A stretch of 64,000 nucleotides of DNA from Streptomyces formicae (GCF_002556545.1 NZ_CP022685.1:7108001-7172000); one strand, 5' to 3'; positions 38,268 through 46,526 are shown, counted from the stretch's first letter. Notes: generated by a model not told the origin, from the sequence alone. Numbers and translations: made by a program.

Positions 38268-39599
38268 TCATGAATCCGTCCGGGTACTGCGCAGGTGTGC
38301 CGGTACCGCCCACCACTGGTCCGGGCGGTCCACGACCGGGGCGTCGGGGCCGGTCTCGCCGTACCGGGCGAGGCGCAGCAGGTAGGCCGCGATACCTGCC
38401 GCGCCCTGCATCCACGTCGTCCGGGGCGGCAGCAGCGGCGGGTCCTCGCGGTGTTCCACAAAGCGCCAACGGGCGCCCGCGCCGTCCCTGACGACCCGGT
38501 CGACCAGCGCATCGCCCATGCGGTGCGCGGCCCGCAGCAGGGTCTGCCTCCTCTCCGCCGCCCGGCAGTCCTGGGCGGCGTCCAGCAGGACGTCTCCCAC
38601 GCCTGCCGTTCCGCAGCAGCGGCCGTCGTTGTCCCAGAAGCCTGGACGGAGGCGTTCCGGCAGACCCGAGGTGAGGATCGAGGTCAGACAGCGCTGCCGC
38701 AGTTCGTCGACGTGGTGGCCCGCCACCTCGGTGACCCCTGCGTGCGCCAGCGCGGTGAACAGGTGCGAGGTGCCCGCCGGGCCGTGGCACCACGTGTACG
38801 TCACCGGTTCCACCTCCCGGCGCGACGGCGGGATCGTGTGCGGGACGACGAAGCCCGCGTCCTTCAACGACCCCACCGAGAGGACGTGCCGGGCACCGTC
38901 CACCGCGGCCTCGACGAAGTCCTCGCGATCCAGGGCGACGCCCGCGACCGCCAGCGCGGCCGCGACCCCGGACGTTCCGTGCGAGTAGTTCGGCGCCCTC
39001 GACGGTCTCCCCGGCGTCATGCCCCAGTCGAGGCCCGCTTCCGTACGGTCCGCCGCCCGCAGCAGGGCCTCGCCTCCCGTCGTCGCGATCACCTCGGTGA
39101 ACTCGCTCTTCGCCCAGACCGCCGTCATCACCACGCCCGCGGTCCCCATGATGACGTCGGTCAGGGGCGCGTCGGAGCCCGGCTCGAAATCGAGCGTGGT
39201 CTTCCATCCGTCGCCGGTGGCCAGGACGGCCAGCCGCCGCAGCGCCACGGCTTCCTCGCCCGGGGCGAGCAGTCTGAGCGCCGTCGCGTCGCCCGCGAGG
39301 CCCTCGTACAGCGAGGGCTCCGTCCGCCGCCCGGCCTGTGCCGACAACCTGGTCACGATGCCGGTCGCCAGTGCCGCTTCCGTCGCGCTCAGTTGCCGGT
39401 ACTGCGCGATCTCGGCCAGCACCGGGGCCAGGCCGGCGATTCCCGCGTACAGCGAGTCGCGGTCCTGTGCCGGTGACGGGGCTTCCGGAGCGCCCTCCAC
39501 CACCGTCTCCACGAGCCACGGGCCCTCGTCCTCGCGCACGTGGTCAAGGACCCACGACCACGCGGCCTCGGCCACGTCCCGATATCCGTCGCTCCTCAT
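38268..39599 (-). CDS. Orphan LanC-like lanthionine cyclase with CCG zinc motif
   Basis: A 443-residue LanC-family alpha/alpha toroid protein. Motifs around the double barrel are SHGTSG, WCHGPAG (Cys270), CCGTAG (Cys328, Cys329) and WMQGAAG. In typical LanC the second motif is CHG, so the last zinc ligand here is Cys rather than His; the Cys-Cys form occurs in ProcM-type LanM enzymes. No LanB dehydratase, LanM or lanthipeptide precursor is within reach, so its job is unknown. It is convergent with tetR and divergent from a protease gene. Confidence 0.85.
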   Translation of the reverse strand: MRSDGYRDVAEAAWSWVLDHVREDEGPWLVETVVEGAPEAPSPAQDRDSLYAGIAGLAPVLAEIAQYRQLSATEAALATGIVTRLSAQAGRRTEPSLYEGLAGDATALRLLAPGEEAVALRRLAVLATGDGWKTTLDFEPGSDAPLTDVIMGTAGVVMTAVWAKSEFTEVIATTGGEALLRAADRTEAGLDWGMTPGRPSRAPNYSHGTSGVAAALAVAGVALDREDFVEAAVDGARHVLSVGSLKDAGFVVPHTIPPSRREVEPVTYTWCHGPAGTSHLFTALAHAGVTEVAGHHVDELRQRCLTSILTSGLPERLRPGFWDNDGRCCGTAGVGDVLLDAAQDCRAAERRQTLLRAAHRMGDALVDRVVRDGAGARWRFVEHREDPPLLPPRTTWMQGAAGIAAYLLRLARYGETGPDAPVVDRPDQWWAVPAHLRSTRTDS

Positions 39600-39965
39600 C
39601 CATCCACGCTACAAACGCCGGAAGGTCACGCGGCCAGGCTTCGCCGTCTGGCCGTGATGGTCCTGCCGTGCCGCCCGAACTGGCCTGAACAGAAAGGGGG
39701 AGTTGGCGGCCCAGTACGAGGGTCGGGGGTGAAGGTCACCCCCTCGGTGCGCTGCCGATTCCCCCCGCCCGCACCCACACCTGCACCCGCACCTGCACCC
39801 GCACCCGTTCCCCTGGCCCCACAGGAACGGCCGAGATGTGCCGCCGAGCGTCCGGACTTGCTCTCACAGTCTCCTCACGCTCTCCCGCACCATCGGGAGA
39901 GAGCGCTCTCAGACACTCAACTCCGCTCCACCACCCCACCGTTGGAACGACGAGAGGTCCCCCCT
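39600..39965. promoter_or_regulatory. Intergenic region between LanC-like and protease genes
   Basis: 366 bp, presumably carrying both divergent promoters. It holds a 12-bp tandem (CACCTGCACCCG twice plus half, 39778-39807) and the perfect palindrome GAGAGCGCTCTC (39899-39910), 55 bp before the protease start. That palindrome resembles LacI-type sites of the CebR kind (GGGAGCGCTCCC, 10 of 12). No extra gene is evident. Confidence 0.5.
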
Positions 39966-41153
39966 GTGAGACGCAAGATCACTGCGAGACGCAAGACCAC
40001 GGCAAGCCTCGGCCTGTCCGCCGCCCTCGTGGCGGCCACCTTCGTGGCCACCGGCCTCGCCCCCTCCGCCGCCGCGGAACCCCGCTCCGACTCCGGCGCC
40101 ACCTCGAAGGCCCTCGCCTCGCCCGGCCTCCTCGACGCCATGGAGCGCGACCTCGGCCTGAGCCCCGCCGCCGCGCGCGAGCGGCTCGCCGACGAGCGGC
40201 AGGCCGTCAAGACCGAGCGCGCCGCACGGAAGGCGGCGGGTTCGGCGTACGCCGGTTCCTGGTTCGACGCCGAGAGCGGGAAGCTCACCGTCGCGCTGAC
40301 CGGGCGGCAGGCCGCGGGGGAGGTGCGCGACGCGGGCGCCGACGTGGAGATCGTCAAGCACTCCGCCGCGACGCTCGACGCGGCGAAGAAGCGGGTCGAC
40401 AAGCTCAAGGCCCCTGACAACGTGGCGAGTTGGCGGGTCGACGCGAAGGCGAACCGCCTCGTCGTCGACGTCGTCCGAGGCCACCGTGCCGACAACGATG
40501 TCAGCACCTTCCTGCGCAAGGCACGCGCCACCGCCGGCGCCCCCGTCCAGGTGGGCACGGTCCCCGCGGGACCGAGCACCTTCGCCGCGGGGACCGTCGG
40601 CGGCGACCCGTACTACACCGGCAACGTCCGCTGCTCCATCGGCTTCTCGGTGCAGGGCGGGTTCGTCACGGCCGGGCACTGCGGCAAGGCGGGCGCGGGC
40701 GTGCGCGGCTGGGACAACTCCACCATCGGTACGTTCCAGGGCTCTTCGTTCCCCGACAACGACTACGCGTGGGTGTCCGTCGGCAACGGCTGGTGGACCG
40801 TCCCCGTCGTCCTCGGCTGGGGCACCATCCCCGACCGCCTGGTCAAGGGCTCCTCGGAGATGCCGGTCGGCACGTCGATCTGCCGCTCCGGCTCCACGAC
40901 CAAGTGGCACTGCGGCAACCTCCTCGCCAAGAACGAGACGGTCAACTACTCCGACGGCACCATCGTGCACCAGCTCACCAAGACCAGCGTCTGCGCCGAG
41001 GGCGGTGACTCGGGCGGCTCGTTCATCAGCGGCGACCAGGCCCAGGGCGTGACGTCGGGCGGCTGGGGCAATTGCAGCAGCGGTGGCGAGACGTGGTTCC
41101 AGCCGGTGAACGAGATCCTCCAGCGGTACGGGCTGAGGCTGCACACGGCCTGA
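39966..41153 (+). CDS. Streptogrisin-like (alpha-lytic, S1 family) secreted protease
   Basis: A 395-residue prepro-protease. GTG 39966 has GAGAGG 8 bp upstream; signal peptide RRKTTASLGLSAALVAATF with AAA cleavage site. A ~170-residue alpha-lytic-type pro-domain (GLLDAMERDLGLSPAAARERLA onward) precedes the chymotrypsin fold beginning near AAGTVGGDPYYTG. The triad is His in TAGHCG, Asp in DNDYAWV and Ser in GGDSGGS. It is exported and self-activates by pro-domain cleavage. Confidence 0.93.
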   Translation: MRRKITARRKTTASLGLSAALVAATFVATGLAPSAAAEPRSDSGATSKALASPGLLDAMERDLGLSPAAARERLADERQAVKTERAARKAAGSAYAGSWFDAESGKLTVALTGRQAAGEVRDAGADVEIVKHSAATLDAAKKRVDKLKAPDNVASWRVDAKANRLVVDVVRGHRADNDVSTFLRKARATAGAPVQVGTVPAGPSTFAAGTVGGDPYYTGNVRCSIGFSVQGGFVTAGHCGKAGAGVRGWDNSTIGTFQGSSFPDNDYAWVSVGNGWWTVPVVLGWGTIPDRLVKGSSEMPVGTSICRSGSTTKWHCGNLLAKNETVNYSDGTIVHQLTKTSVCAEGGDSGGSFISGDQAQGVTSGGWGNCSSGGETWFQPVNEILQRYGLRLHTA

Positions 41154-41181
41154 TCCCGCTCGATCCCGCCCGCCGTGGCGT

Positions 41182-41802
41182 TCAGTACGCCATGACCTGC
41201 TTGAGCTCCCTGATGACCTTGGAGAGCGCCTGGTTGATGTCCGTGATCAGGCGCGGGTCACCGGCGGCAGGCATCACCACCGCGCGCCGCTCGATGATCA
41301 GCTCCTGATAATCCCCGAGCCGCAGCCTCGGGATGTCGCGCAGGGGAACCGGCGAGCGTACGTCCCCCTGCCTGACATGGGCGATGTCTCCGTGCGTGAC
41401 CCGGCGTTGGGACAGCCAGCGGATGAGCAGGTCCCGGGCGTGGAGGCATTTCTCCTCCAGTTCGATGTCGAGATAGGCCATCGCCGAGCTGTGTTTCCAG
41501 TCCACGGCGACGCAGTACTGGTTGGCCGACTGGGACACGATGGAAAGCAGCTGCGACAGAAAGGGATCGGACTGGTCCGCCGCGCGCCGACTGACGATCT
41601 CGTAGTCCCGGATGGCATCCAGGGTCGAGCGGGCCGCCACGAAGACCCTTTCGTACTGCGACAGGTGCCGGTCGAAGACGCGCAGGTTGTGTTCATCGCG
41701 TCGCGTGGCGCGGTGCTGGTACACGAAGACGGCGATGGACGCGAGCGTCGTGACCATGGCCGCGCCCGCCGCCGCGAGCGAGGCCGAGACCAGGGTGCTC
41801 AT
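41182..41802 (-). CDS. Membrane-anchored protein of unknown function
   Basis: A 206-residue protein: N-terminal transmembrane helix (residues ~4-27, STLVSASLAAAGAAMVTTLASIAVFVY) followed by a charged cytoplasmic-looking helical domain (DEHNLRVFDRHLSQYERVFVAARSTLDAIRD...). I do not recognise the family. Its start overlaps the stop of the RAM-domain gene by ATGA, so the two are coupled and probably cooperate. About 28 bp separates it from the protease stop (convergent). Confidence 0.7.
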   Translation of the reverse strand: MSTLVSASLAAAGAAMVTTLASIAVFVYQHRATRRDEHNLRVFDRHLSQYERVFVAARSTLDAIRDYEIVSRRAADQSDPFLSQLLSIVSQSANQYCVAVDWKHSSAMAYLDIELEEKCLHARDLLIRWLSQRRVTHGDIAHVRQGDVRSPVPLRDIPRLRLGDYQELIIERRAVVMPAAGDPRLITDINQALSKVIRELKQVMAY

Positions 41803-42077
41803 CGAATCTGATGGTGGCGGGGGACGATGATGAACGTCCTGGTCACCCGCACATGGGGAATGTTCTGGATCTTGTCCATGACCAGCCGGTGCAGCTGGTC
41901 GATGGACGGCAGCTCGACCTTCGCGATGACGTCGGCCTCACCGTAGACCGCGGCGGCCTCCGTCACGAATTCCGAGTACTCGTCCATGAGCGTGTTCACC
42001 ACGTTGCCCGAGTTGTTGGCGGGCACCGTGATGAGCACGAATGCGGTGACCGCGGAGTTACGTGTCACGCGGCGCAT
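41799..42077 (-). CDS. Stand-alone Lrp/AsnC ligand-binding (RAM) domain protein
   Basis: A 92-residue protein that is only the alpha-beta sandwich of Lrp/AsnC regulators: AVTAFVLITVPANNSGNVVNTLMDEYSEFVTEAAAVYGEADVIAKVE, then RLVMDKIQNIPHVRVTRTFIIV. There is no DNA-binding helix-turn-helix. The start at 42077 has GGGAGGG upstream on the coding strand. It is coupled (ATGA) to the membrane protein gene at 41182-41802. It could be a small-molecule or peptide sensor that signals through the membrane partner. Confidence 0.8.
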   Translation of the reverse strand: MRRVTRNSAVTAFVLITVPANNSGNVVNTLMDEYSEFVTEAAAVYGEADVIAKVELPSIDQLHRLVMDKIQNIPHVRVTRTFIIVPRHHQIR

Positions 42078-42731
42078 CCGGCCCTCCCAGGCAGGGCCGG
42101 ACGCGCTGAAGAGTGGTCCGTCATGAGATTCCCCCGACTTCCGGGTACTAAGGATTCCCGGCAGAGCCAGCGCCAATCGTCCTTTGCCGCAGGGGGAGTT
42201 CACGCCCCGGACCGCTACGGGGCGTTGGTGAGTTCCTCGACCTCTTGGGCCACGGGGTAGGAGTCGGGGCAGGGGACCTTGCCCATGCCGAAATCCTCCA
42301 CGGTCTCGACTTTGAGGCGGCGTACGGCCTCGCACCGTGCCGGAGGCGGACCGCCCGCGTGTCCTGCCCTGCCACAGTTCACGCAACCGCACCGCTCCCG
42401 GCGCGCCTCCAACGCCATTGCGCCACTTCGCATCGGGTGGTTCCGCTCTGGCGTTCGCTGGACAGTGGGATGCGTCGGATGCCCGCTCCCGAGCAGTGGA
42501 GCTTCACGCTCATCTGCGCGCCAGTGAAGACCGAAATCTCATGCCCCTTGGGACTCTTGGCCCGGGCGTCCGACTCGGCAAGCGGGCAAAGGGCCATGGG
42601 CAGGGGCGTCCTGGGATGACACAGGACGGTCCCGAACGAAACGCCCCTCTGCTGGCGCTCTGGCGTGACGGCACCAACGCATCAAAGACATATCGGGGGA
42701 TGAAACGTCAGGGTGAAAGGACCTCTGAGAC
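42078..42731. other. Largely gene-poor interval before LysR
   Basis: About 650 bp. Apart from the small minus-strand reading frame at 42215-42433 I see no gene. Base composition falls here compared with the neighbours, which may mark the edge of an acquired segment. Confidence 0.5.
42215..42433 (-). CDS. Small Cys-containing hypothetical protein
   Basis: A 72-residue frame whose second half uses strongly GC-rich third positions, as real Streptomyces genes do. Visible features are CGCVNC and two later cysteines, a possible small zinc site, and an acidic tail VAQEVEELTNAP. No family is recognised. The exact start is uncertain and it might be a remnant. Confidence 0.4.
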   Translation of the reverse strand: MRSGAMALEARRERCGCVNCGRAGHAGGPPPARCEAVRRLKVETVEDFGMGKVPCPDSYPVAQEVEELTNAP

Positions 42732-43661
42732 TCAGCACCGTCCTTTGCCAGAGGCTCGGTGGTTGCGTCGTTCCGCGGCTCGGCGGACGAGTATGGCGTG
42801 CAGGTCCCGGGCTGCTGTGGGGACTGAGTGTGTGTGGCGCCGTTGGATCATCACGCGGAGCTCGGTGGTGTCGTTTGCCAGTGGGCGGCAGGTGATGGTG
42901 CCGCTGCGCTCCAGAGGGTCACCGAGCACGCTGTAGTCGGGCAGCACGGTGACTCCGAGTCCTTCGGCGACCATGAGTTTGCCCATTTCGGCGCCGTCGG
43001 CTGCGTATGCGAAGGACGGCGTGGGGCCGTTGAGGAGCCGGTGGACGTAGCGGTGCATGACGTAGCCGGCTCGCATCACGATCAATGGCTGGGCCAGCAG
43101 GTCGGAGACGGTGACCGCCTTGAGCGCGGCCAGGGGGTTGTCCGGGCGGAGGCAGACCACCGGGCGCCCGCGCAGCAGTTCGGTGGTCTGTAGACCGGGT
43201 GGAAGGTCGTCGTCTCGGAGGTAACTGACCAGTCCGAGGTCGAATCCGCCCTCAGTGAGGTGTTGTTGGATACCGTCCTGCCGGTCCGCGACGACTTCCA
43301 CCTGAGTCGAGGGGTGGGCAGCGCGGAGTTCCCGGATGGCCGGTGTCAGGAGCGTGACCGTGGCGGCGTTGACCGTGCCCAGCCGCAGAGTGCGGCTGAT
43401 GTGGTGCTGTTCGTCGGCGGCCCGACGAAGCCGGTCGACCGCGTCCAGCACCCCGGCGATGTGCGGCAGGAGTTCACGCCCTTCATGGCTGATCCTCGCT
43501 CCGGAACGCTTGCGTTCCAGGAGTTCCACTCCCAGTTCCCGTTCCAAGTTACGGAGGGTCTCGCTCAGCGCTGGCTGCGATAAGTGCAGTTCCTCAGCTG
43601 CGCGGCGCAGCGACCCCAGCCTGGTGACCGCCGCCAGGTATTCCAACTGTTCTGTGCGCAT
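42732..43661 (-). CDS. LysR family transcriptional regulator
   Basis: A 309-residue LTTR. HTH at residues 1-60 (LEYLAAVTRLGSLRRAAEELHLSQPALSETLRNLERELG), then the effector domain with TLRLGTVNAATVTLLTPAIREL. GGAGG lies before the start. It is divergent from the RiPP operon that begins at 43793/43874 and is its most likely pathway regulator. The intergenic has GGAAATTCC (43746-43754) as a candidate site. Effector unknown. Confidence 0.9.
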   Translation of the reverse strand: MRTEQLEYLAAVTRLGSLRRAAEELHLSQPALSETLRNLERELGVELLERKRSGARISHEGRELLPHIAGVLDAVDRLRRAADEQHHISRTLRLGTVNAATVTLLTPAIRELRAAHPSTQVEVVADRQDGIQQHLTEGGFDLGLVSYLRDDDLPPGLQTTELLRGRPVVCLRPDNPLAALKAVTVSDLLAQPLIVMRAGYVMHRYVHRLLNGPTPSFAYAADGAEMGKLMVAEGLGVTVLPDYSVLGDPLERSGTITCRPLANDTTELRVMIQRRHTHSVPTAARDLHAILVRRAAERRNHRASGKGRC

Positions 43662-43873
43662 GGCGAGCTACCTCCGACGCCCATCATAAACCGGCTGGGA
43701 CTGCCGGGTAACGCAGGGGCGAAAAGGTCTCCCTATCACCGCATCGGAAATTCCTTGCAGGTTCGTTTTTAGGGTCTAGAGGGAGCCTGGGCGTGGCAGG
43801 ATATCTGCGACGGCAGCGAGTAGTTTCGCCGCCTCGATCCGTGAAACGCTTCGATTGGGAAAGTGGGAGAGAA
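43662..43873. promoter_or_regulatory. Divergent promoter region, LysR / RiPP operon
   Basis: Noticeably lower GC than the rest of the window. It contains the 9-bp palindrome GGAAATTCC (43746-43754), then TTGCAG (43755-43760) and a weak TAGAGG 16 bp further on, a possible plus-strand promoter. GGGAG (43781-43785) precedes GTG 43793; GGGAG (43865-43869) precedes GTG 43874. Confidence 0.45.
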
Positions 43874-44059
43874 GTGCCTGTTATCTCTGATGTCGCCGTC
43901 AAGGTGAAGGTTGCGGACGTTGGGATCGAAACCTCTCGGGAGGAAAAGGGCGTAGTGATCCCGACGTACGTTCCGACGATCGAGGAAACTGTCACTGCCA
44001 GTGGTGCGCACTGCCAGGGCGGCTGCGCGAGCGCTTCCTTGGTCCCTGAAATCCGATAG
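43874..44059 (+). CDS. Putative RiPP precursor peptide
   Basis: A 61-residue peptide if started at GTG 43874 (GGGAGAG just upstream), or 88 residues from GTG 43793 (GGGAG 7 bp upstream). The leader part is hydrophobic/acidic alternating (VISDVAVKVKVADVGIE; VVIPTYVPTIEETV). The C-terminal 18 residues GAHCQGGCASASLVPEIR have two Cys, a His, Gly/Ala/Ser and no aromatic residue, which looks like a modified core. It directly precedes a borosin-type methyltransferase gene (15 bp), HPrK-like kinases and an ABC exporter. The peptide resembles no known precursor that I recognise. RiPP identity is inferred from size and context. Confidence 0.7.
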   Translation: MPVISDVAVKVKVADVGIETSREEKGVVIPTYVPTIEETVTASGAHCQGGCASASLVPEIR

Positions 44060-44074
44060 CAAGGAATCCTTAGG

Positions 44075-44881
44075 GTGCGTGTAAGGCGTGAAGACCTTCG
44101 CGTCCCCGATGCCGAGGCCGACCTCTATCTGGTCGGTCTTGGCATCGGTGGACTCGAGCGTAGGACCGTGGAGGCGGACGAGGTCTTGCACAGTGCAGGA
44201 GTCATTCTTCACCACACTGCCTTTGATGCTGATCTGCGGCACATGTATCAGGCAGAGGTGGTGGATCTGGAACCTGTCTATGCGGATGGGCCCAATCCGC
44301 TGCAGGCCTATCGCAACATGGCAGCTCAGGTGCTCCAGGCGGTCAGGGACGGTGATGGGAAGAGCCCCGTGTGCTTTCTGACGTATGGGCATCCCCTGTA
44401 TCTCGTTGAGTCGGCCTGGATCCTCATGGAGGAGGCCGGAGTCGAAGGTATCTCGGTAAAGCCACTCCCTTCGGCCTCATTCCTGGATGCGGTATTAGTG
44501 GACCTCGGGGCCAGGTTCGACTTTGGAGTTCAGGTCTACGACGCGAGTGTCTTTTATTCGCATGACATTGAGCCGGATATTCGATTTCCTGTGATTCTGG
44601 CGCAATTCGGGAGCTTTGACATTCGACGGCTCCGGCAGTCCGGAGATCTGTACGGCCGAATATCTCCGCTCACTCACAGGCTTCAGGATATCTACCCGCC
44701 CGACCGTGCTGTTGCGGCGGTTCTTTCTTCCTGGCGGCCGGACATGGCACCCCAGATCAGCCGTACGACGATCCGGGACCTCGACTCTCTGATTTCCAGC
44801 AGTCACAGCGGTACAACTCTGTTCATCGGGGGGAGCGAACCGTGGGCGAACGTCCAACAGGACTGGATGAAACTGAGGTAG
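44075..44881 (+). CDS. Tetrapyrrole-methylase-family enzyme, borosin N-methyltransferase-like
   Basis: A 268-residue SAM-dependent methyltransferase of the TP-methylase fold. Signatures are ADLYLVGLGIGG, CFLTYGHPLYLVES (YGHP) and LPSASFLDAVLVDLGARFDFG, which line up by eye with OphMA/borosin enzymes (YGHPG...LPGVSAEDCLYADL) that N-methylate a peptide backbone. Unlike fungal borosins it has no fused core peptide, so the candidate substrate is the separate upstream peptide, as in bacterial split borosins. GTG start with AAGGA at 44061-44065. A TTA codon occurs at 44495-44497. Its 3' end overlaps the next gene by 40 bp. Confidence 0.82.
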   Translation: MRVRREDLRVPDAEADLYLVGLGIGGLERRTVEADEVLHSAGVILHHTAFDADLRHMYQAEVVDLEPVYADGPNPLQAYRNMAAQVLQAVRDGDGKSPVCFLTYGHPLYLVESAWILMEEAGVEGISVKPLPSASFLDAVLVDLGARFDFGVQVYDASVFYSHDIEPDIRFPVILAQFGSFDIRRLRQSGDLYGRISPLTHRLQDIYPPDRAVAAVLSSWRPDMAPQISRTTIRDLDSLISSSHSGTTLFIGGSEPWANVQQDWMKLR

Positions 44882-45663
44882 TTCCGTTCCAGTTCTGGGG
44901 TGTGACGGTCGATGTCCATCTCCGGCATTCCGAGGACCGTGACCACGTCCGCTACTACTTCCAGGACTACCTGCGGCCGCCCGGCGGAGCGCCTTCGGAC
45001 CTTTCGATCGCCCTCCTGAGTACCGAGGGGTGTTTCATCGGCGGAGCTGCCCACGTTCGCAAGGACATTCACATCCGGACGGCCGGTAACTCTTGGCAGC
45101 TCTACGAGAGCTACGTGGGGGAGCCGACCCGGGCGACGCCGCTCCCGCCGTTCCTGCTGCCGCCCTTGAAATCCATCGTCCGCCCCGTGCACGCGAGCGC
45201 GGTGGCCTCACCGCAGGATCCCTCCCGGGCCGTCTTGCTGCACGGCCCCTCCAAGGCCGGCAAGTCGTCCGTCCTGCTCGAGCTGACCCGGCTGGGCTGG
45301 CACTTCGTCTGTGACGACACTGCGCTGCTGCACAACGAGCGCACGGTCTACTCCTACACCCGGCCCATCGGTGTCAGGGAATCGACGCTGAAGACCCACC
45401 CCTGGCTGCGCGCGCATCTTGCGCACGCCCCCAGTTTCACCACGCCGACCGGGACCACCTGGGCCGTCCACGCCAACCTCCTGCCGGCCAAGCGCTCCCC
45501 GGCCGCGACCGACTGGGCCTGGACGGTCGCTCTGCGCCCGTCCCCCACCTACCACGTGGACCGTCTGACGGAGACCCGCTGGGAGATCGCACTGGATTCG
45601 AGGCAGGACATCGGGCGAGCCGTCGCGGACATCATCACGGAACTCACCGGAGCCCCTTCATGA
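44842..45663 (+). CDS. HPr kinase-like P-loop protein A
   Basis: A 273-residue protein. The N-terminal ~100 residues (FQFWGVTVDVHLRHSEDRDHVRYYFQDYL...) are shared with the downstream paralogue. Then LLHGPSKAGKSSVLLELTRLGW is a Walker A loop of the HprK/P-type and CDDTALL carries the acidic pair. HPr-kinase-like enzymes phosphorylate Ser residues of small proteins, and relatives phosphorylate lasso peptide precursors. GTG 44842 has GGGGGGAG about 7 bp upstream and overlaps the methyltransferase gene by 40 bp. The precursor's Ser residues are plausible targets, which is inference. Confidence 0.75.
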   Translation: MGERPTGLDETEVVPFQFWGVTVDVHLRHSEDRDHVRYYFQDYLRPPGGAPSDLSIALLSTEGCFIGGAAHVRKDIHIRTAGNSWQLYESYVGEPTRATPLPPFLLPPLKSIVRPVHASAVASPQDPSRAVLLHGPSKAGKSSVLLELTRLGWHFVCDDTALLHNERTVYSYTRPIGVRESTLKTHPWLRAHLAHAPSFTTPTGTTWAVHANLLPAKRSPAATDWAWTVALRPSPTYHVDRLTETRWEIALDSRQDIGRAVADIITELTGAPS

Positions 45664-46526
45664 CCCAGAACCTGTACTTCGACTTCTACGGGGTGACCAC
45701 CCGGCTACGGGTCGCCCCGGCCGACGCCGACGAGGCCCTGTTCTACTTCCGGGACCAGTAACTGCCGCGGCCCCCGGCAGGCGAACCCGATGTGGTGGTG
45801 ACCCTGAGCTGCCCGGAATGGCCCGAGCGCGGCTTCTTCACCAGCCTGCTGCGCAAGGACCACCTGACCAAGCGCATCGAGATCGACCGACGCACCGACT
45901 ATGCCTGGACCCGGGTGGCCGATCACACGTTCACGGGCTGGTCCGAGATACCGTCGCCGCTTCCGCCCTTCCGCTACTCCCACCTGTGGACGACCACCGC
46001 GGTCGGCCCGGGGACCTGCTTGGTGATGCCCGACAGCCGGGGACTGCTCATCACCGGGGCCAACTACGTCGGCAAGACCTCGACCTCTCTGGTGCTGTGC
46101 CAACGCGGAGGGCGTCTGGTGAGCGACAGCCTCGCCGTACTCGACCTGACCACCGGTCTGTTCCGTCGGTACGACGGCCCCCTCGGCTTCCGCAGGGGAA
46201 GCCGCCGACACCACCTGGACAAGATCACCAGCGGCGTCCACCGTGAAACGGTGTCCCCGGACACCGGCCTGGTGCTCCTGGTACCTCCCGCTGAATTCCT
46301 GGGCGCCCCCAACCTCCCCCAGGGCAAGGTCGACCGAATCGTTCGCCTCGAACGCCACGCATCGCCGCCCGCGCCCTATACCGCGGAGACAGATCTGTCT
46401 CCCTGGTTCTCCGGTGCTCACCGGCACGAGATCGCCCAGCACCTCCCCGAGGCGACCACCGTCGTGCCCGTAACGGAGGCGGCCTCGCCCCTTCAGATCG
46501 CCGACCTCCTCGAAAGCGTCCTATGA
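45660..46526 (+). pseudogene. HPr kinase-like P-loop protein B, interrupted by an ochre codon
   Basis: Begins MTQNLYFDFYGVTTRLRVAP, the same N-terminal domain as protein A. Codon 34 is TAA (45759-45761) right after YFRDQ; the frame continues LPRPPAGEPD, which aligns with protein A's QDYLRPPGG, so a TAC-to-TAA change is likely. The rest, through ITGANYVGKTSTSL (Walker A) and SDSLAVLDL, is intact to 46526. Restart at GTG 45792 lacks a ribosome site. It overlaps gene A and the ABC ATPase by ATGA. It is either dead, restarted, or affected by a sequence error. Confidence 0.72.

Noticed and set aside
38268..39599. Full lanthipeptide cluster around the LanC-like gene
   Set aside because: No dehydratase or Ser/Thr/Cys precursor found within the neighbourhood; kept as orphan.
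39778..39807. CRISPR-like repeats
   Set aside because: Only a 2.5-unit 12-bp tandem with no spacers.
44075..44881. Cobalamin/sirohaem methyltransferase
   Set aside because: TP-methylase fold agrees, but peptide, kinase and exporter genes replace any tetrapyrrole pathway, and the LPxxSxxDxxxxDL pattern fits borosin enzymes better.
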